Assembly (NCBI GenBank): GCA_944389455.1
Contig: CALXMK010000023.1
Span: forward strand, 1-45,970
Length of the DNA: 45,970 bases
Reading direction: 5' to 3'
Source: an uncultured Verrucomicrobiota bacterium
GTDB taxonomy: Bacteria > Verrucomicrobiota > Verrucomicrobiia > Limisphaerales > UBA1412
The notes under the pieces were generated by a model, which worked only from the letters and a program-made list of their open reading frames with translations, ran no database searches and had not been told where the DNA came from. A program made the translations under genes and the position numbers. This document shows positions 15,963 through 25,163 of the stretch, piece by piece; the first letter of the stretch is position 1; every line of letters begins with the position of its first letter.

Positions 15963-16739
15963 ATGGTTAATGAAAACCGGAAAAGTGTACAATTCTGCCG
16001 ATCTAATTTTGGCATTATTGCCGATATTAGAGATACGGGAGAGGTGTTTGCTGTCGTTTTGACAGTAAAAGAAAAGTACAGGCACCGGACTGCGACCCAG
16101 AATTGGATTTTTCCGGGCGGAAGTCAAAATCCTGGTGAATCGGATAAGCAGACTTTGGTTCGTGAACTGAAGGAGGAAATTTCTTGTGAACAAAAGGATC
16201 TTGGAATTCACTATGAGGATATTCATATTATTCTAAATTTAAAGAAACCGGCGGATTCAGGAGGGTTGATGACCCAGAACTTCTGGTATATCCCAGCGTC
16301 TAAGGTTACAGATCTCAGAGGAGAGGAGCAGCCGCAGCTCAGAGAACCGGATGGAGCCCTGTTGGGATGTCCTGAGATGCAAAGTGTGGATGTCATTTTC
16401 AGGCGGCAGAATATGAAGTTAGCGCACTTGGCTGCGATCTTTATATTTATGGGAAAATTGATGAATAAGGAACTTTCAAAGAAATGTTTTAATGTGTCTC
16501 CGGAGGTCTCGGCATTAATTCGCGAACGCTATTATAATATTGTGGCTCCTTATTTAAGGAAAACTCATTTTTTCCTAGAGCGAGTACGTCAATCTCGCAG
16601 TAAAGAGAATTATGCCAGAGTCCTTTATTCTTATTTTAAAGTGTTAGATGGATTGCGCCAGAGTGAGCGCAGAGGGGCAAAGACCGTTTGTCGAAAAGAG
16701 AATGTTTCTTCTGTTCAAGAAGAGGATACAGGGAAATAA
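15963..16739 (+). CDS. NUDIX-domain hydrolase-like protein with long C-terminal extension
   Basis: A 258-residue protein. The NUDIX box is readable as Gly53-x5-Glu59-x7-Arg67-Glu68-Leu69-x-Glu71-Glu72-Ile73, but the following Gly of the consensus is replaced by Ser74-Cys75. The metal-binding glutamates (68, 71, 72) are intact, so catalysis is possible. NUDIX enzymes cleave nucleoside diphosphates linked to other moieties; subfamilies decap RNA or clean nucleotide pools. About 110 residues after the fold are helical and basic, with no recognised domain. The gene ends 21 bases before hrpA on the same strand, so it may share a transcript and act in RNA metabolism; this is inference. Substrate unknown. 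Confidence 0.8.
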   Translation: MVNENRKSVQFCRSNFGIIADIRDTGEVFAVVLTVKEKYRHRTATQNWIFPGGSQNPGESDKQTLVRELKEEISCEQKDLGIHYEDIHIILNLKKPADSGGLMTQNFWYIPASKVTDLRGEEQPQLREPDGALLGCPEMQSVDVIFRRQNMKLAHLAAIFIFMGKLMNKELSKKCFNVSPEVSALIRERYYNIVAPYLRKTHFFLERVRQSRSKENYARVLYSYFKVLDGLRQSERRGAKTVCRKENVSSVQEEDTGK

Positions 16740-16760
16740 CGATTCTAATTTTTAAACGGA

Positions 16761-19700
16761 TTGAAAGAGAGAATCGAGAATTTAAAAAGGCTTCTTCCTC
16801 GCTGTCTCTTACAGGATCAGGTTCGGTTAGGATGGCAGCTGAAACGGATACTTGATTTACAGAGGAATCCCCATGGAGGGGATGGAACCGTCAGATTCTA
16901 TCCCAGAAGGGCAACGCCGGAGTTGTTGGATAAGCTGATTGCTAAAGCAAAACTTTCATGTCAAATCCGTGAGTGGAAAGCTCGAAATTTACCTCAGATT
17001 ATTTACCCAGCACTGCCTATTTCGGAGCGAAGAGAGGAGATTATTGAGGCGATTGGCCGCAACCGAGTTTTGATAGTAGTAGGTGAGACCGGTTCTGGAA
17101 AAACGACGCAGCTGCCTAAGATGTGCTTGGAGGCTGGATTTGGAATTCGAGGCAAGATCGGTTGTACACAGCCACGGCGTGTGGCAGCAATGTCGCTCTC
17201 GCACCGTCTATCCGAAGAACTTGGTCTGGAATGGGGAAGGGGGGTAGGATGTAAGATCCGTTTTGCGGATAATACTCGGCCGGAGAGTTATGTCAAAATG
17301 ATGACAGATGGCATTTTGCTGGCTGAGATACAGAGTGATCCTTTACTTTGCGACTATGAGGCTGTGATTGTAGATGAGGCTCATGAACGGTCACTTAATA
17401 TTGATTTTCTGCTGGGATATCTCAAAGGATTGGTTCAAAAAAGAGATGATTTCCGTTTAATTATAACTTCAGCAACAATTGATACAGAGTCTTTTTCGGA
17501 AGCATTTGGTGGAGCCCCTGTTTTAGAGGTCTCAGGGAGGAGTTATCCGGTTGAAGTGGTGTATTGTCAGGAGAATTCTGAAAATAAGGAGGAAGGAAAG
17601 GAAGAGGAGGAGGATCAAGAAGAGGATATTATTGATCGAGCCCTTCAAACGGTTGAAGAAATTTTGGTGAAAAGTACCGGCGGGGATATTCTTGTCTTTA
17701 TGCCTAGTGAGCGAGATATACGGCAGATGGCCGGTATGCTGGAGGGAAGAAAGTATCGGAATTTGGAGGTGCTGATGCTTTTTGGACGGCAAACCTCTGC
17801 CGATCAGCAGCGAGTTTTTAGTGCTTCTCCACGGCGCCGTGTGGTCATCTCGACTAATATCGCGGAAACGTCACTTACAATTCCAAATATTCATTTTGTA
17901 GTGGATACCGGTTTAGCTCGAATCAGCCGTTATAGTGCCCGCACTCGGACGAAAAGATTACCCATTGAATATATATCCCAGAGCAGCGCTAATCAGCGTA
18001 AGGGACGCTGTGGCCGTGTGGCCAGTGGAATTTGTTATCGTCTTTACTCCGAACGCGATTTTAATGGATTTCCAGCTTCCACTCAGCCGGAAATTCAGAG
18101 AGCTAATTTAGCTGAGGTAATTTTGAGGATGAAGGCTTTCAGATTGGGAGAAATAGAAACCTTCCCTTTCATTAATCCTCCGACGTCTCAGTCTATCCAT
18201 GCGGGATATACTCTTTTGCAGGAATTGGGGGCTCTGGATGATGAGCGAAAGCTAACTTCTCGGGGAATGGAATTAGCTAGAATGGCGGTGGATCCGTCTT
18301 TGGGGAGAATGATTCTTCAGGCTTATGAAGAGGGGGTTACAGAGGAGGTTGTCATCATTGCAGCAGGACTAAGTATTCAGGATCCGCGAGAGCGTCCTAC
18401 GGAACAGCGCACTCAGGCAGAGAGTGTACATCGAGAATTTGCGGATCCGGAGTCCGATTTTATTACGCTTCTCAATTTGTGGAAGGCCTATCGTCAGGCG
18501 TGGAAAGAATTAAAAACAGAAAATCAGGTACGTAAATATTGCCGTTCTCATTTTATTTCGTTTGTACGAATGCGAGAATGGAATGATCTTTATGAACAGT
18601 TGAAGGATATTTTAGCTGAATCGGGCCGGAGTAAAGAAGTTTCAATTGATCGAAAGGTAAAGGAGAAGACCAATCAGTTAAATCGCCGGCCTCATAGAGA
18701 AGAGATTTCCGGTTTGAGTCAAGCTGTCAGGGATGGAATTCATCGTTCAGTGTTGTCCGGTTTATTGGGACATATTGCCCATAAACAGGAGAAAACAGAG
18801 TGCGCAGGGAGTGCCAACCATTCCAAAGAATCTTCTCAGAACAGAAGTTCTGGGGGAGGCAATCTCTATACAGCGGTGGGAAATCGCGAAGTGATGATTT
18901 TTCCTGGGTCAGTTCTTTTTACCAAAAGTGCCAGTAACCGAAGTCGAAAGAAGGAGAATAAGTCTCTCTCGGAGAGTGAAGAAAAGAAGGTTCAGCCGGA
19001 GTGGATAGTTGCCGGAGAGCTGGTAGAGACATCACGACTTTTTGTGCGAACTGTAGCCGGAATTGATATTGGTTGGGTTGAAGAATTGGCACCTCACATT
19101 TGCCGCAAGAGTTATCATGATGCGCATTGGGAACCCGGTAAGGGGCGAGTTCTTGTTCTGGAGAGGGTTATGGCTCATGGGCTATTGGTGAAAGAGCGTT
19201 GGATTGATTATGGTAAAGTCAACGCTGCTGCGGCTACGGATATTTTTATCCGGATGGCATTAGTGGAGAATGGCTCTGCCGGTGGATTAGAGGCTCCTTT
19301 GCCATTTTTAGAGCATAATCGTCATCTGTGTGAGAAATTGGATTTGTGGAAAATTCACTCGGGGACTCAGGTGGGGACAGATATTTATGAGGCTTTGAGG
19401 GAATTTTATGAGAATAGGCTAAAGGGTATTTCTTCCATTCATGATTTGAATCGGGTGTTAAAGGAGCATCATAAGGAAAAAGATTTCCTTTTTGCATCCG
19501 AGAAAGAGTTGCTTGGAGATGATTTTATCAATTATCGGGAGGGAGTCTTTCCGGATCAGGTAAAAGTGGGTGGCTACTCTGTAGAGGCTCGTTATGCTTA
19601 TGCGCCTGGAGAGGAAAATGATGGAGTTACACTCAAAATCCCGTTGCCTCTTCTGCCGGTAATTAAACGTCAGGAGGTGGATTGGAGTGTACCTGGATTC

Positions 19701-20927
19701 CATACAGCCCGATGGGAACAGATGTTGGAGGGACTGCCAAGAGCGTTGAAACGGAGGTTGATGCCGATTCGAGATCGGGCTGCACGGTTGGCGGAGGTAA
19801 TGTCCAAGGGGGAACCTGATTTGGAGAAAGCTCGACTTTTTATTTTGAAAGAATGGGAGGTAGAGATTGATCCCCGAATTTGGGAGAATATTAAATTGCC
19901 TGATTATTTAACGCCGAAAATAGAGGTAATCAATGAAAAGCGCCGAGGTCTTCTCAGAGGGGCAGATTTAGAGGAGCTTCAGGCGAAAATTAAAAAACAT
20001 GAGGAGAAAAATGATGAACTTGATTGGCAGAGGGTCTGTGGAGAATGGGAAAAATATGGATTGAAAGAGTGGAATTGGGATGATATTCCAGAGAGTGTAA
20101 CTGTCAAAGTAGTAGGAGGAATACCGCTACTGGCTTTTCCCGGATTAGAGGCTGAAGAGGGAGAGGTCAATTTACGTTTATTTCATACCCCGGCAGAGAG
20201 AGCACGGAAAATGCGTCAGGGGGTTATTTTATTGGCAGAAAAAATGATGGCGCGAGAACTTGCATGGATAAGAAAAGATTTGCGCAGTGCACACGGAGGG
20301 TTATTAGATCCAGAAACCGTGCTGAATTATGCAACCTTGGGGAATGAGGCGGAGTTGGAAGAGACAGCGTATCTGAATTTGCGTAATATGGCATTAGTTC
20401 CAGCGGAACCTATCTCATTGAACAGAAAATATTTCGAGGATATGATTTTTGAAGCTAAATCCCGTATTCGAGAGACGCTTCCCCGATTTATTCCTCTGGT
20501 AAAGGAGATATTAAGTCTTCGACAACAGATTTTAGTATATCCAAAGCAATTTGACTGGATGAAAAAGGAGTTAAATATGCTGGTCTATCGTAAATTTTTA
20601 GCTTATATTCCCTTTGTCCGGGTGAGACATTTACCGCGGTATTTGAAAATGATTCTCATTCGTGCGGCCAGAGCGGCAGCCAATCCTGGAAAAGATAGAG
20701 AAAAAAGCCAGAGAGTGGAGCCCCGGCAAAGAGAATTAGAAGATTTATTAAAGAGAAAAGATGTTCCGCCGGAAGCGCGGAATAAATTGTGGAATCTATT
20801 TTGGCTAATGCAGGAGTTTAAAGTTTCCTGTTATGCGCAAGAGCTAGGGACAGCAGAAACGGTTTCGCCAGCAAGGATAGATGAAGCGATTAAAGAAATT
20901 AAGAGACTGTCCGAATCAGTTAAATAG
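16761..20927 (+). CDS. hrpA: ATP-dependent DEAH-box RNA helicase HrpA
   Basis: A 1388-residue DEAH-box helicase, close to the usual HrpA length of about 1300. Motifs are I GETGSGKTT (108-116), Ia TQPRRVAA, II DEAH (205-208), III SAT (237-239), V/VI STNIAETS and QRKGRCGR, then the helicase-associated and OB-like regions and a long C-terminal DUF3418-type part. Two family-atypical inserts are visible: an acidic stretch near residues 271-289 and a Ser/Lys/Glu-rich stretch near 675-740. HrpA unwinds RNA and resolves stalled or collided ribosomes in E. coli. The first possible start is TTG at 16761, since a stop lies four codons upstream. It is followed by the basic protein gene after 3 bases. Confidence 0.96.
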   Translation: MKERIENLKRLLPRCLLQDQVRLGWQLKRILDLQRNPHGGDGTVRFYPRRATPELLDKLIAKAKLSCQIREWKARNLPQIIYPALPISERREEIIEAIGRNRVLIVVGETGSGKTTQLPKMCLEAGFGIRGKIGCTQPRRVAAMSLSHRLSEELGLEWGRGVGCKIRFADNTRPESYVKMMTDGILLAEIQSDPLLCDYEAVIVDEAHERSLNIDFLLGYLKGLVQKRDDFRLIITSATIDTESFSEAFGGAPVLEVSGRSYPVEVVYCQENSENKEEGKEEEEDQEEDIIDRALQTVEEILVKSTGGDILVFMPSERDIRQMAGMLEGRKYRNLEVLMLFGRQTSADQQRVFSASPRRRVVISTNIAETSLTIPNIHFVVDTGLARISRYSARTRTKRLPIEYISQSSANQRKGRCGRVASGICYRLYSERDFNGFPASTQPEIQRANLAEVILRMKAFRLGEIETFPFINPPTSQSIHAGYTLLQELGALDDERKLTSRGMELARMAVDPSLGRMILQAYEEGVTEEVVIIAAGLSIQDPRERPTEQRTQAESVHREFADPESDFITLLNLWKAYRQAWKELKTENQVRKYCRSHFISFVRMREWNDLYEQLKDILAESGRSKEVSIDRKVKEKTNQLNRRPHREEISGLSQAVRDGIHRSVLSGLLGHIAHKQEKTECAGSANHSKESSQNRSSGGGNLYTAVGNREVMIFPGSVLFTKSASNRSRKKENKSLSESEEKKVQPEWIVAGELVETSRLFVRTVAGIDIGWVEELAPHICRKSYHDAHWEPGKGRVLVLERVMAHGLLVKERWIDYGKVNAAAATDIFIRMALVENGSAGGLEAPLPFLEHNRHLCEKLDLWKIHSGTQVGTDIYEALREFYENRLKGISSIHDLNRVLKEHHKEKDFLFASEKELLGDDFINYREGVFPDQVKVGGYSVEARYAYAPGEENDGVTLKIPLPLLPVIKRQEVDWSVPGFHTARWEQMLEGLPRALKRRLMPIRDRAARLAEVMSKGEPDLEKARLFILKEWEVEIDPRIWENIKLPDYLTPKIEVINEKRRGLLRGADLEELQAKIKKHEEKNDELDWQRVCGEWEKYGLKEWNWDDIPESVTVKVVGGIPLLAFPGLEAEEGEVNLRLFHTPAERARKMRQGVILLAEKMMARELAWIRKDLRSAHGGLLDPETVLNYATLGNEAELEETAYLNLRNMALVPAEPISLNRKYFEDMIFEAKSRIRETLPRFIPLVKEILSLRQQILVYPKQFDWMKKELNMLVYRKFLAYIPFVRVRHLPRYLKMILIRAARAAANPGKDREKSQRVEPRQRELEDLLKRKDVPPEARNKLWNLFWLMQEFKVSCYAQELGTAETVSPARIDEAIKEIKRLSESVK

Positions 20928-20930
20928 ACT

Positions 20931-22283
20931 ATGATCAGATTTACAAAAGCTGATCTGGAGAGCGAGAGTGGTATACAAAAGCTCCATCAGATGCTGTGGA
21001 GCCGTTGTAAAGCCGGTAAAATAAGTCAGACGGAATACATGGCGTTGTTGGAAAATCGCGATGTAAATCTGAAAAGGCTGATCGCTGAGAAGAATTTGAC
21101 ATTAGAAGAGGCTCGTAAAGTCCGGAAGTTGGTAATGGACTACCGGCTGACGGTAACTGTTGCTGTAGATGTAGCGAAAGAGAGGATCTCTCTTTCGCAG
21201 GCAATAAAAGCTTCAGTGCGTCAAATCTCCAGAATTGCTAAAGATAAGAAATTGGCTCCCAAGCAGATGCGGCAGAAAACAGAATTGCGGCAGACTCCGA
21301 AGGAGAAACAAACTAAGAATCAAAAGGTTCGAAATAAAACTAAGATCGGGCCTGAGAAAAGGGATAATCCTCCTAATGAGAGTGAAGAAAAGAAATATGG
21401 GAGAAAGGAGAGGTCTGTTAGTGCGAGTTTATCCAAAAGAAACTTCGACCAAGTAGCGTCAAAACAAGAAATTAATCAGAAAACTTCTACTCGACCTGAA
21501 AATAACAAACGAAAAAGCTCTCGTTTACAGGGGAAAAATACTTCTCAGCAGCAGAGGAAACATTCCCGCTGGCAGTTGAAGAGGGAATACAGGGAGAATA
21601 TTGGAGAGAGAGAGGTTTCCGAATCAAATGCTGCTCAATTTTATGTGCAAGAGATACATCAATCCGATGTCTATCCTTATTCGGAACCTCCCAGCAAGAA
21701 AGAGGAATCTATTTATGATAGGTTTGCGCATGAAGAGGAGTCCTCTGTCCGCCAATGGCGAGATTGGCGCGAAGAGCGCAATATTCAGTTAAGGGATCAG
21801 AAGAAGCTTCCTCCTATTCCTGAGGGACAGGATTGGTATCCCGGGATGGGATTTCGTCCTGCGAAAGCTGGTTTCTCCACCAATGCATCTCAGCCCGCAG
21901 AGCATAAATCAGGAGAATATACTCCCGATGAACACCCTATTCCCCCAGGAGCTTTACATTATATGGATGAAGGAGATTCTCGGAGAGAAAATCATCCTGT
22001 GCGTGAGGTGGGACGTGAAGGCAGATTGCATCATCACGAACGAGGAGAGCGCCGTCGTTTTGAGGCTCGGCGCAGGAAAGAAGAGGGGCAGACAAATTAT
22101 CAATTCCGAAAGGATCCTAAAGCTAAACCTCCGGAGGTCCGTGATGGTAAAACCAGTATGGGCAGCCAGGAATATGTTGATTCTCGGGCTCCTAAGGGAC
22201 CTGTTACGGCGGGGAAAAAATTAATTCGTATTTATAATAAGGTTCGCCGATTTGTTCCTCGAAAGAAAAATATTATTCATTAG
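20931..22283 (+). CDS. Uncharacterised highly basic, mostly disordered protein downstream of hrpA
   Basis: A 450-residue protein I do not recognise. Residues 1-115 look helical and ordered, with ISQTEYMALLENRDVNLKRL near 36-55 and a second helical pair after it. Residues 115-280 are rich in Lys, Arg, Gln, Ser and Glu and have low complexity. Residues 280-320 contain a Trp/Pro-rich motif (DWYPGMGFRPAK), and the C-terminus is again basic (IRIYNKVRRFVPRKK). There is no signal peptide or membrane segment. The start codon lies 3 bases after the hrpA stop, implying co-translation. The basic disordered make-up beside an RNA helicase suggests RNA or ribosome binding. The ORF is long and shows steady coding bias, so I believe it is real. 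Confidence 0.75.
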   Translation: MIRFTKADLESESGIQKLHQMLWSRCKAGKISQTEYMALLENRDVNLKRLIAEKNLTLEEARKVRKLVMDYRLTVTVAVDVAKERISLSQAIKASVRQISRIAKDKKLAPKQMRQKTELRQTPKEKQTKNQKVRNKTKIGPEKRDNPPNESEEKKYGRKERSVSASLSKRNFDQVASKQEINQKTSTRPENNKRKSSRLQGKNTSQQQRKHSRWQLKREYRENIGEREVSESNAAQFYVQEIHQSDVYPYSEPPSKKEESIYDRFAHEEESSVRQWRDWREERNIQLRDQKKLPPIPEGQDWYPGMGFRPAKAGFSTNASQPAEHKSGEYTPDEHPIPPGALHYMDEGDSRRENHPVREVGREGRLHHHERGERRRFEARRRKEEGQTNYQFRKDPKAKPPEVRDGKTSMGSQEYVDSRAPKGPVTAGKKLIRIYNKVRRFVPRKKNIIH

Positions 22284-22358
22284 AAGAAGTTTTTCTTTAT
22301 GTTAGTTGTTTGTTGAAATGAAAGATAGAGAAAGAAATATTTTTTAGAAAAGTATTAG

Positions 22359-22390
22359 AACCTGCTTCTATTGAGAAATATAAGCAGGTT
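22359..22390 (+). terminator. Terminator after the hrpA operon
   Basis: AACCTGCTT (22359-22367) pairs perfectly with AAGCAGGTT (22382-22390) across a 14-nt loop, followed by GTTTTCTCTTTTT. This is a good intrinsic terminator, 75 bases after the end of the basic protein gene. Confidence 0.75.
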
Positions 22391-22428
22391 GTTTTCTCTT
22401 TTTCAGAGAATGAAAATAAAAAACGGTT

Positions 22429-22457
22429 TTGACAAATGAAAAATTTTTTTAGAGTCT
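22429..22457 (+). promoter_or_regulatory. Weak promoter candidate upstream of topB
   Basis: A perfect TTGACA lies at 22429-22434, but the -10 region is poor: TAGAGT with a 15-nt spacer or GAGTCT with 17. It sits between the hrpA operon terminator and topB, where a promoter is expected. The rest of 22391-22584 shows nothing else of note. Confidence 0.3.
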
Positions 22458-22584
22458 CAGGAAGAGGCGGCATTTCAGATGACGTAAGCATGAGGAATAG
22501 GAAAGATGAAGAACAACGTAGCGGTTATCATGGTCAGAAGAAATACATCTGTGCGGCGAATAATTGGAAAGAGAAGATATTTTG

Positions 22585-25134
22585 ATGAGTAAGACTTTGA
22601 TTATAGCAGAGAAGCCTTCCGTGGCGGGAGATATCGCCCGAGCATTAGGCGGTTTTACAAAGAAAGAGGATTTCTTTGAGAGTGATGAATTTGTAATTAC
22701 TTCTGCAGTGGGACATTTATTGGAGATATGTCCTCCTGCAGGAGTGGAGCCTACTCGTGGAAAATGGTCTTTGGCTAATTTACCGGTATTGCCGCAAAAA
22801 TTTGATTTAAAACCGTATACCAAAACAGAGAGTCGTCTGAAGTTGTTGACGCGTCTGTTAAAACGTAAAGATATTGTAGCCGTTATTAATGCGTGTGATG
22901 CTGGGCGCGAAGGGGAATTGATTTTTCGCTATATTATACAATATTCAGGGAGTAAGCTGCCTGTTCGGAGATTGTGGCTTCAATCGATGACGGCCGGAGC
23001 TATCCGGGAGGGATTTGAGCATCTGAGGAGTGATGCGGAGATGCTTCCATTAGCGGATGCTGCAATCTGCCGTTCTGAGGCGGATTGGCTGGTTGGCATC
23101 AATGGAACTCGAGCCATGACTGCTTTTAATTCTCGGGAAGGAGGCTTTCAAAAGACAACGGTTGGCCGGGTGCAGACTCCTACGCTTTTTATGATCGTGG
23201 AGCGGGAGGAGAAAATAAAAGGTTTTGTATCCCGTCCGTATTATGAGCTTTACGGAACATTCTCATGCCATTCTGGAGAATATCAAGGAATCTGGTTTGA
23301 CGATGCTTTTGTCAAGGATTCCCTTGATAAGGATAAGAAGGCGGAGCGAATTTGGAATTTAGAGCAGGCGCAGGCCATCCGCAGGGAGTGTTTGGGGCAA
23401 AGAGGAACGGTAACGCAAGAGAGCAAAAAGAAAATGGAGCTCTCACCGCTTTTGTTTGATTTGACCAGTTTGCAGCGTGAAGCTAATCAGCGCTTTGGTT
23501 TTTCAGCGAGGAGAACACTGACGCTGGCTCAAGCGTTATATGAGCGGCATAAAGTATTAACTTATCCCAGAACAGATTCCAGAGCATTGCCGGAGGATTA
23601 TTTGGGAACGGTGCGTTCAACAATGAATTCTTTGAAGGAAACTGAGTTTGCTCCTTTTGCAGATCAGATTCTTAAATCCAGTTGGATTCGTCCCAATAAA
23701 CGGATTTTTAATAATGCCAAGATTTCGGATCACTTTGCGATTATCCCGACCGGCCATATTAAACGGTTAGAGGGAGATGAAGCAAAGATTTATGATTTGG
23801 TGACACGGCGTTTTCTGGCAGTTTTCTTTCCGGCCGCGGAGTATTTGATAACAACTTACATTACGAGAGTTCTCAAACATCATTTCCGTTCAGAGGGGAA
23901 GATCCTGGTTCAGGCGGGGTGGACAGCTATTTATGGGAAAGCAGCTGCTGAAGATCCTTCTCTTCCCAGTCTGGTGCCCGTGGAAAAAGGAGAAGAGGTA
24001 GAGACAAAGGAGGTAGAGCTTAAGGCTTGTGAAACTCGTCCCCCGGCTCGTTTTACGGAAGCGACGCTGCTGTCAGCAATGGAGACTGCTGGCAAGTTTG
24101 TGGAGGATGAGGATTTGCGAGAAGCAATGAGTGAGAAGGGCTTGGGAACGCCAGCTACTCGGGCTTCCATTATCGAAGGATTGTTGGAAGAGAGCTATCT
24201 CCAGCGTGTAGAGAAAGGGGCTCTGTTGCCAACAATGAAGGCTTTTGACCTGATTACGCTTTTGCGGGGATTGAAGCTGCCAGAGTTATGTAGTCCGGAG
24301 TTGACCGGAGATTGGGAGTTTAAGCTCAAACAGATAGAACATCGGCAGATGGATCGTGGAGAGTTTATGCAGATGATTCGAGGCATGACTTCCGATATTG
24401 TAGATAAGGTTCGTGGTTTCAAAGATGAGATTCGAGGAAGTTATTCCTTCATTGAAGCTCCATGTCCAAAATGTGGTGGTAAGATCTTGGAAGAGTATCG
24501 TAAGTTTAATTGTCAAAATTGTGATTTCTCTCTCTGGAAAACGATAGCGGGCCGTCGGTTAACGGGTGAGGAGGTTTCGGAGTTGTTTTCTCATGGGATT
24601 GTAGGACCATTGGATGGTTTTGTAAGCCGGATGGGAAGAGCTTTCTCGGCTTCGTTAAAATGGAATTCCCAAGAAGGAAAGGTAGATTTTGATTTTGGGC
24701 AGGATAATACATCGGACGAAAAAAAGACAGTTAATTTAGAGGAGCTGACTCCAATTGGTAAATGTCCGCTTTGTGGAGCTAATGTCTATGAGACGGATTC
24801 AGCCTACCTGTGTGAGAATGCTTATAAGCCAGCGGCCAGAGGAAAGAAGAAATGTAGTTTCAGAACGGGTAAAGTTGTCTTAGGCCAGGAGATTTCTTTT
24901 GAACAGGCTCAGAAACTTTTGAAAGAAGGGAAGACAGATTTACTGGAAAACTTCTTTTCAGAGAAAAAAAAGAAACAGTTCTCTGCTTATCTTTCGGTTA
25001 AACCCAACCGAGGGGTTGTTTTTGAATTCCTCCCTCGAGAGAAGAAAACGACTTCTCGTGCAAAGTCGGGAACAAGTTCGAAAACTAAAATACAGCGTAA
25101 GAAAACGACAGATAAATCTTCTGCGAAGGAGTAA
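22585..25134 (+). CDS. topB: DNA topoisomerase III (type IA) with C-terminal zinc-ribbon repeats
   Basis: An 849-residue type IA topoisomerase. I start it at the ATG at 22585, giving MSKTLIIAEKPS, with GAGAAG about 8 nt upstream; the frame extends to a TTG at 22564. The N-terminal Toprim motifs are IIAEKPSVA and NACDAGREGELIF. The active-site tyrosine is Tyr327 in LTYPRTDSRALP, matching Tyr328 of E. coli TopB. After the core, two cysteine-rich modules (CPKCGG with CQNC near 630-650, and CPLCGA with a later Cys near 725) are followed by a Lys-rich tail. The enzyme relaxes or decatenates single-stranded regions of DNA during replication and recombination. The zinc modules make it longer than the E. 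coli enzyme (653 residues). Confidence 0.93.
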   Translation: MSKTLIIAEKPSVAGDIARALGGFTKKEDFFESDEFVITSAVGHLLEICPPAGVEPTRGKWSLANLPVLPQKFDLKPYTKTESRLKLLTRLLKRKDIVAVINACDAGREGELIFRYIIQYSGSKLPVRRLWLQSMTAGAIREGFEHLRSDAEMLPLADAAICRSEADWLVGINGTRAMTAFNSREGGFQKTTVGRVQTPTLFMIVEREEKIKGFVSRPYYELYGTFSCHSGEYQGIWFDDAFVKDSLDKDKKAERIWNLEQAQAIRRECLGQRGTVTQESKKKMELSPLLFDLTSLQREANQRFGFSARRTLTLAQALYERHKVLTYPRTDSRALPEDYLGTVRSTMNSLKETEFAPFADQILKSSWIRPNKRIFNNAKISDHFAIIPTGHIKRLEGDEAKIYDLVTRRFLAVFFPAAEYLITTYITRVLKHHFRSEGKILVQAGWTAIYGKAAAEDPSLPSLVPVEKGEEVETKEVELKACETRPPARFTEATLLSAMETAGKFVEDEDLREAMSEKGLGTPATRASIIEGLLEESYLQRVEKGALLPTMKAFDLITLLRGLKLPELCSPELTGDWEFKLKQIEHRQMDRGEFMQMIRGMTSDIVDKVRGFKDEIRGSYSFIEAPCPKCGGKILEEYRKFNCQNCDFSLWKTIAGRRLTGEEVSELFSHGIVGPLDGFVSRMGRAFSASLKWNSQEGKVDFDFGQDNTSDEKKTVNLEELTPIGKCPLCGANVYETDSAYLCENAYKPAARGKKKCSFRTGKVVLGQEISFEQAQKLLKEGKTDLLENFFSEKKKKQFSAYLSVKPNRGVVFEFLPREKKTTSRAKSGTSSKTKIQRKKTTDKSSAKE

Positions 25135-25163
25135 AGAAATAATAACAGATCCCAGGGAGAAAA

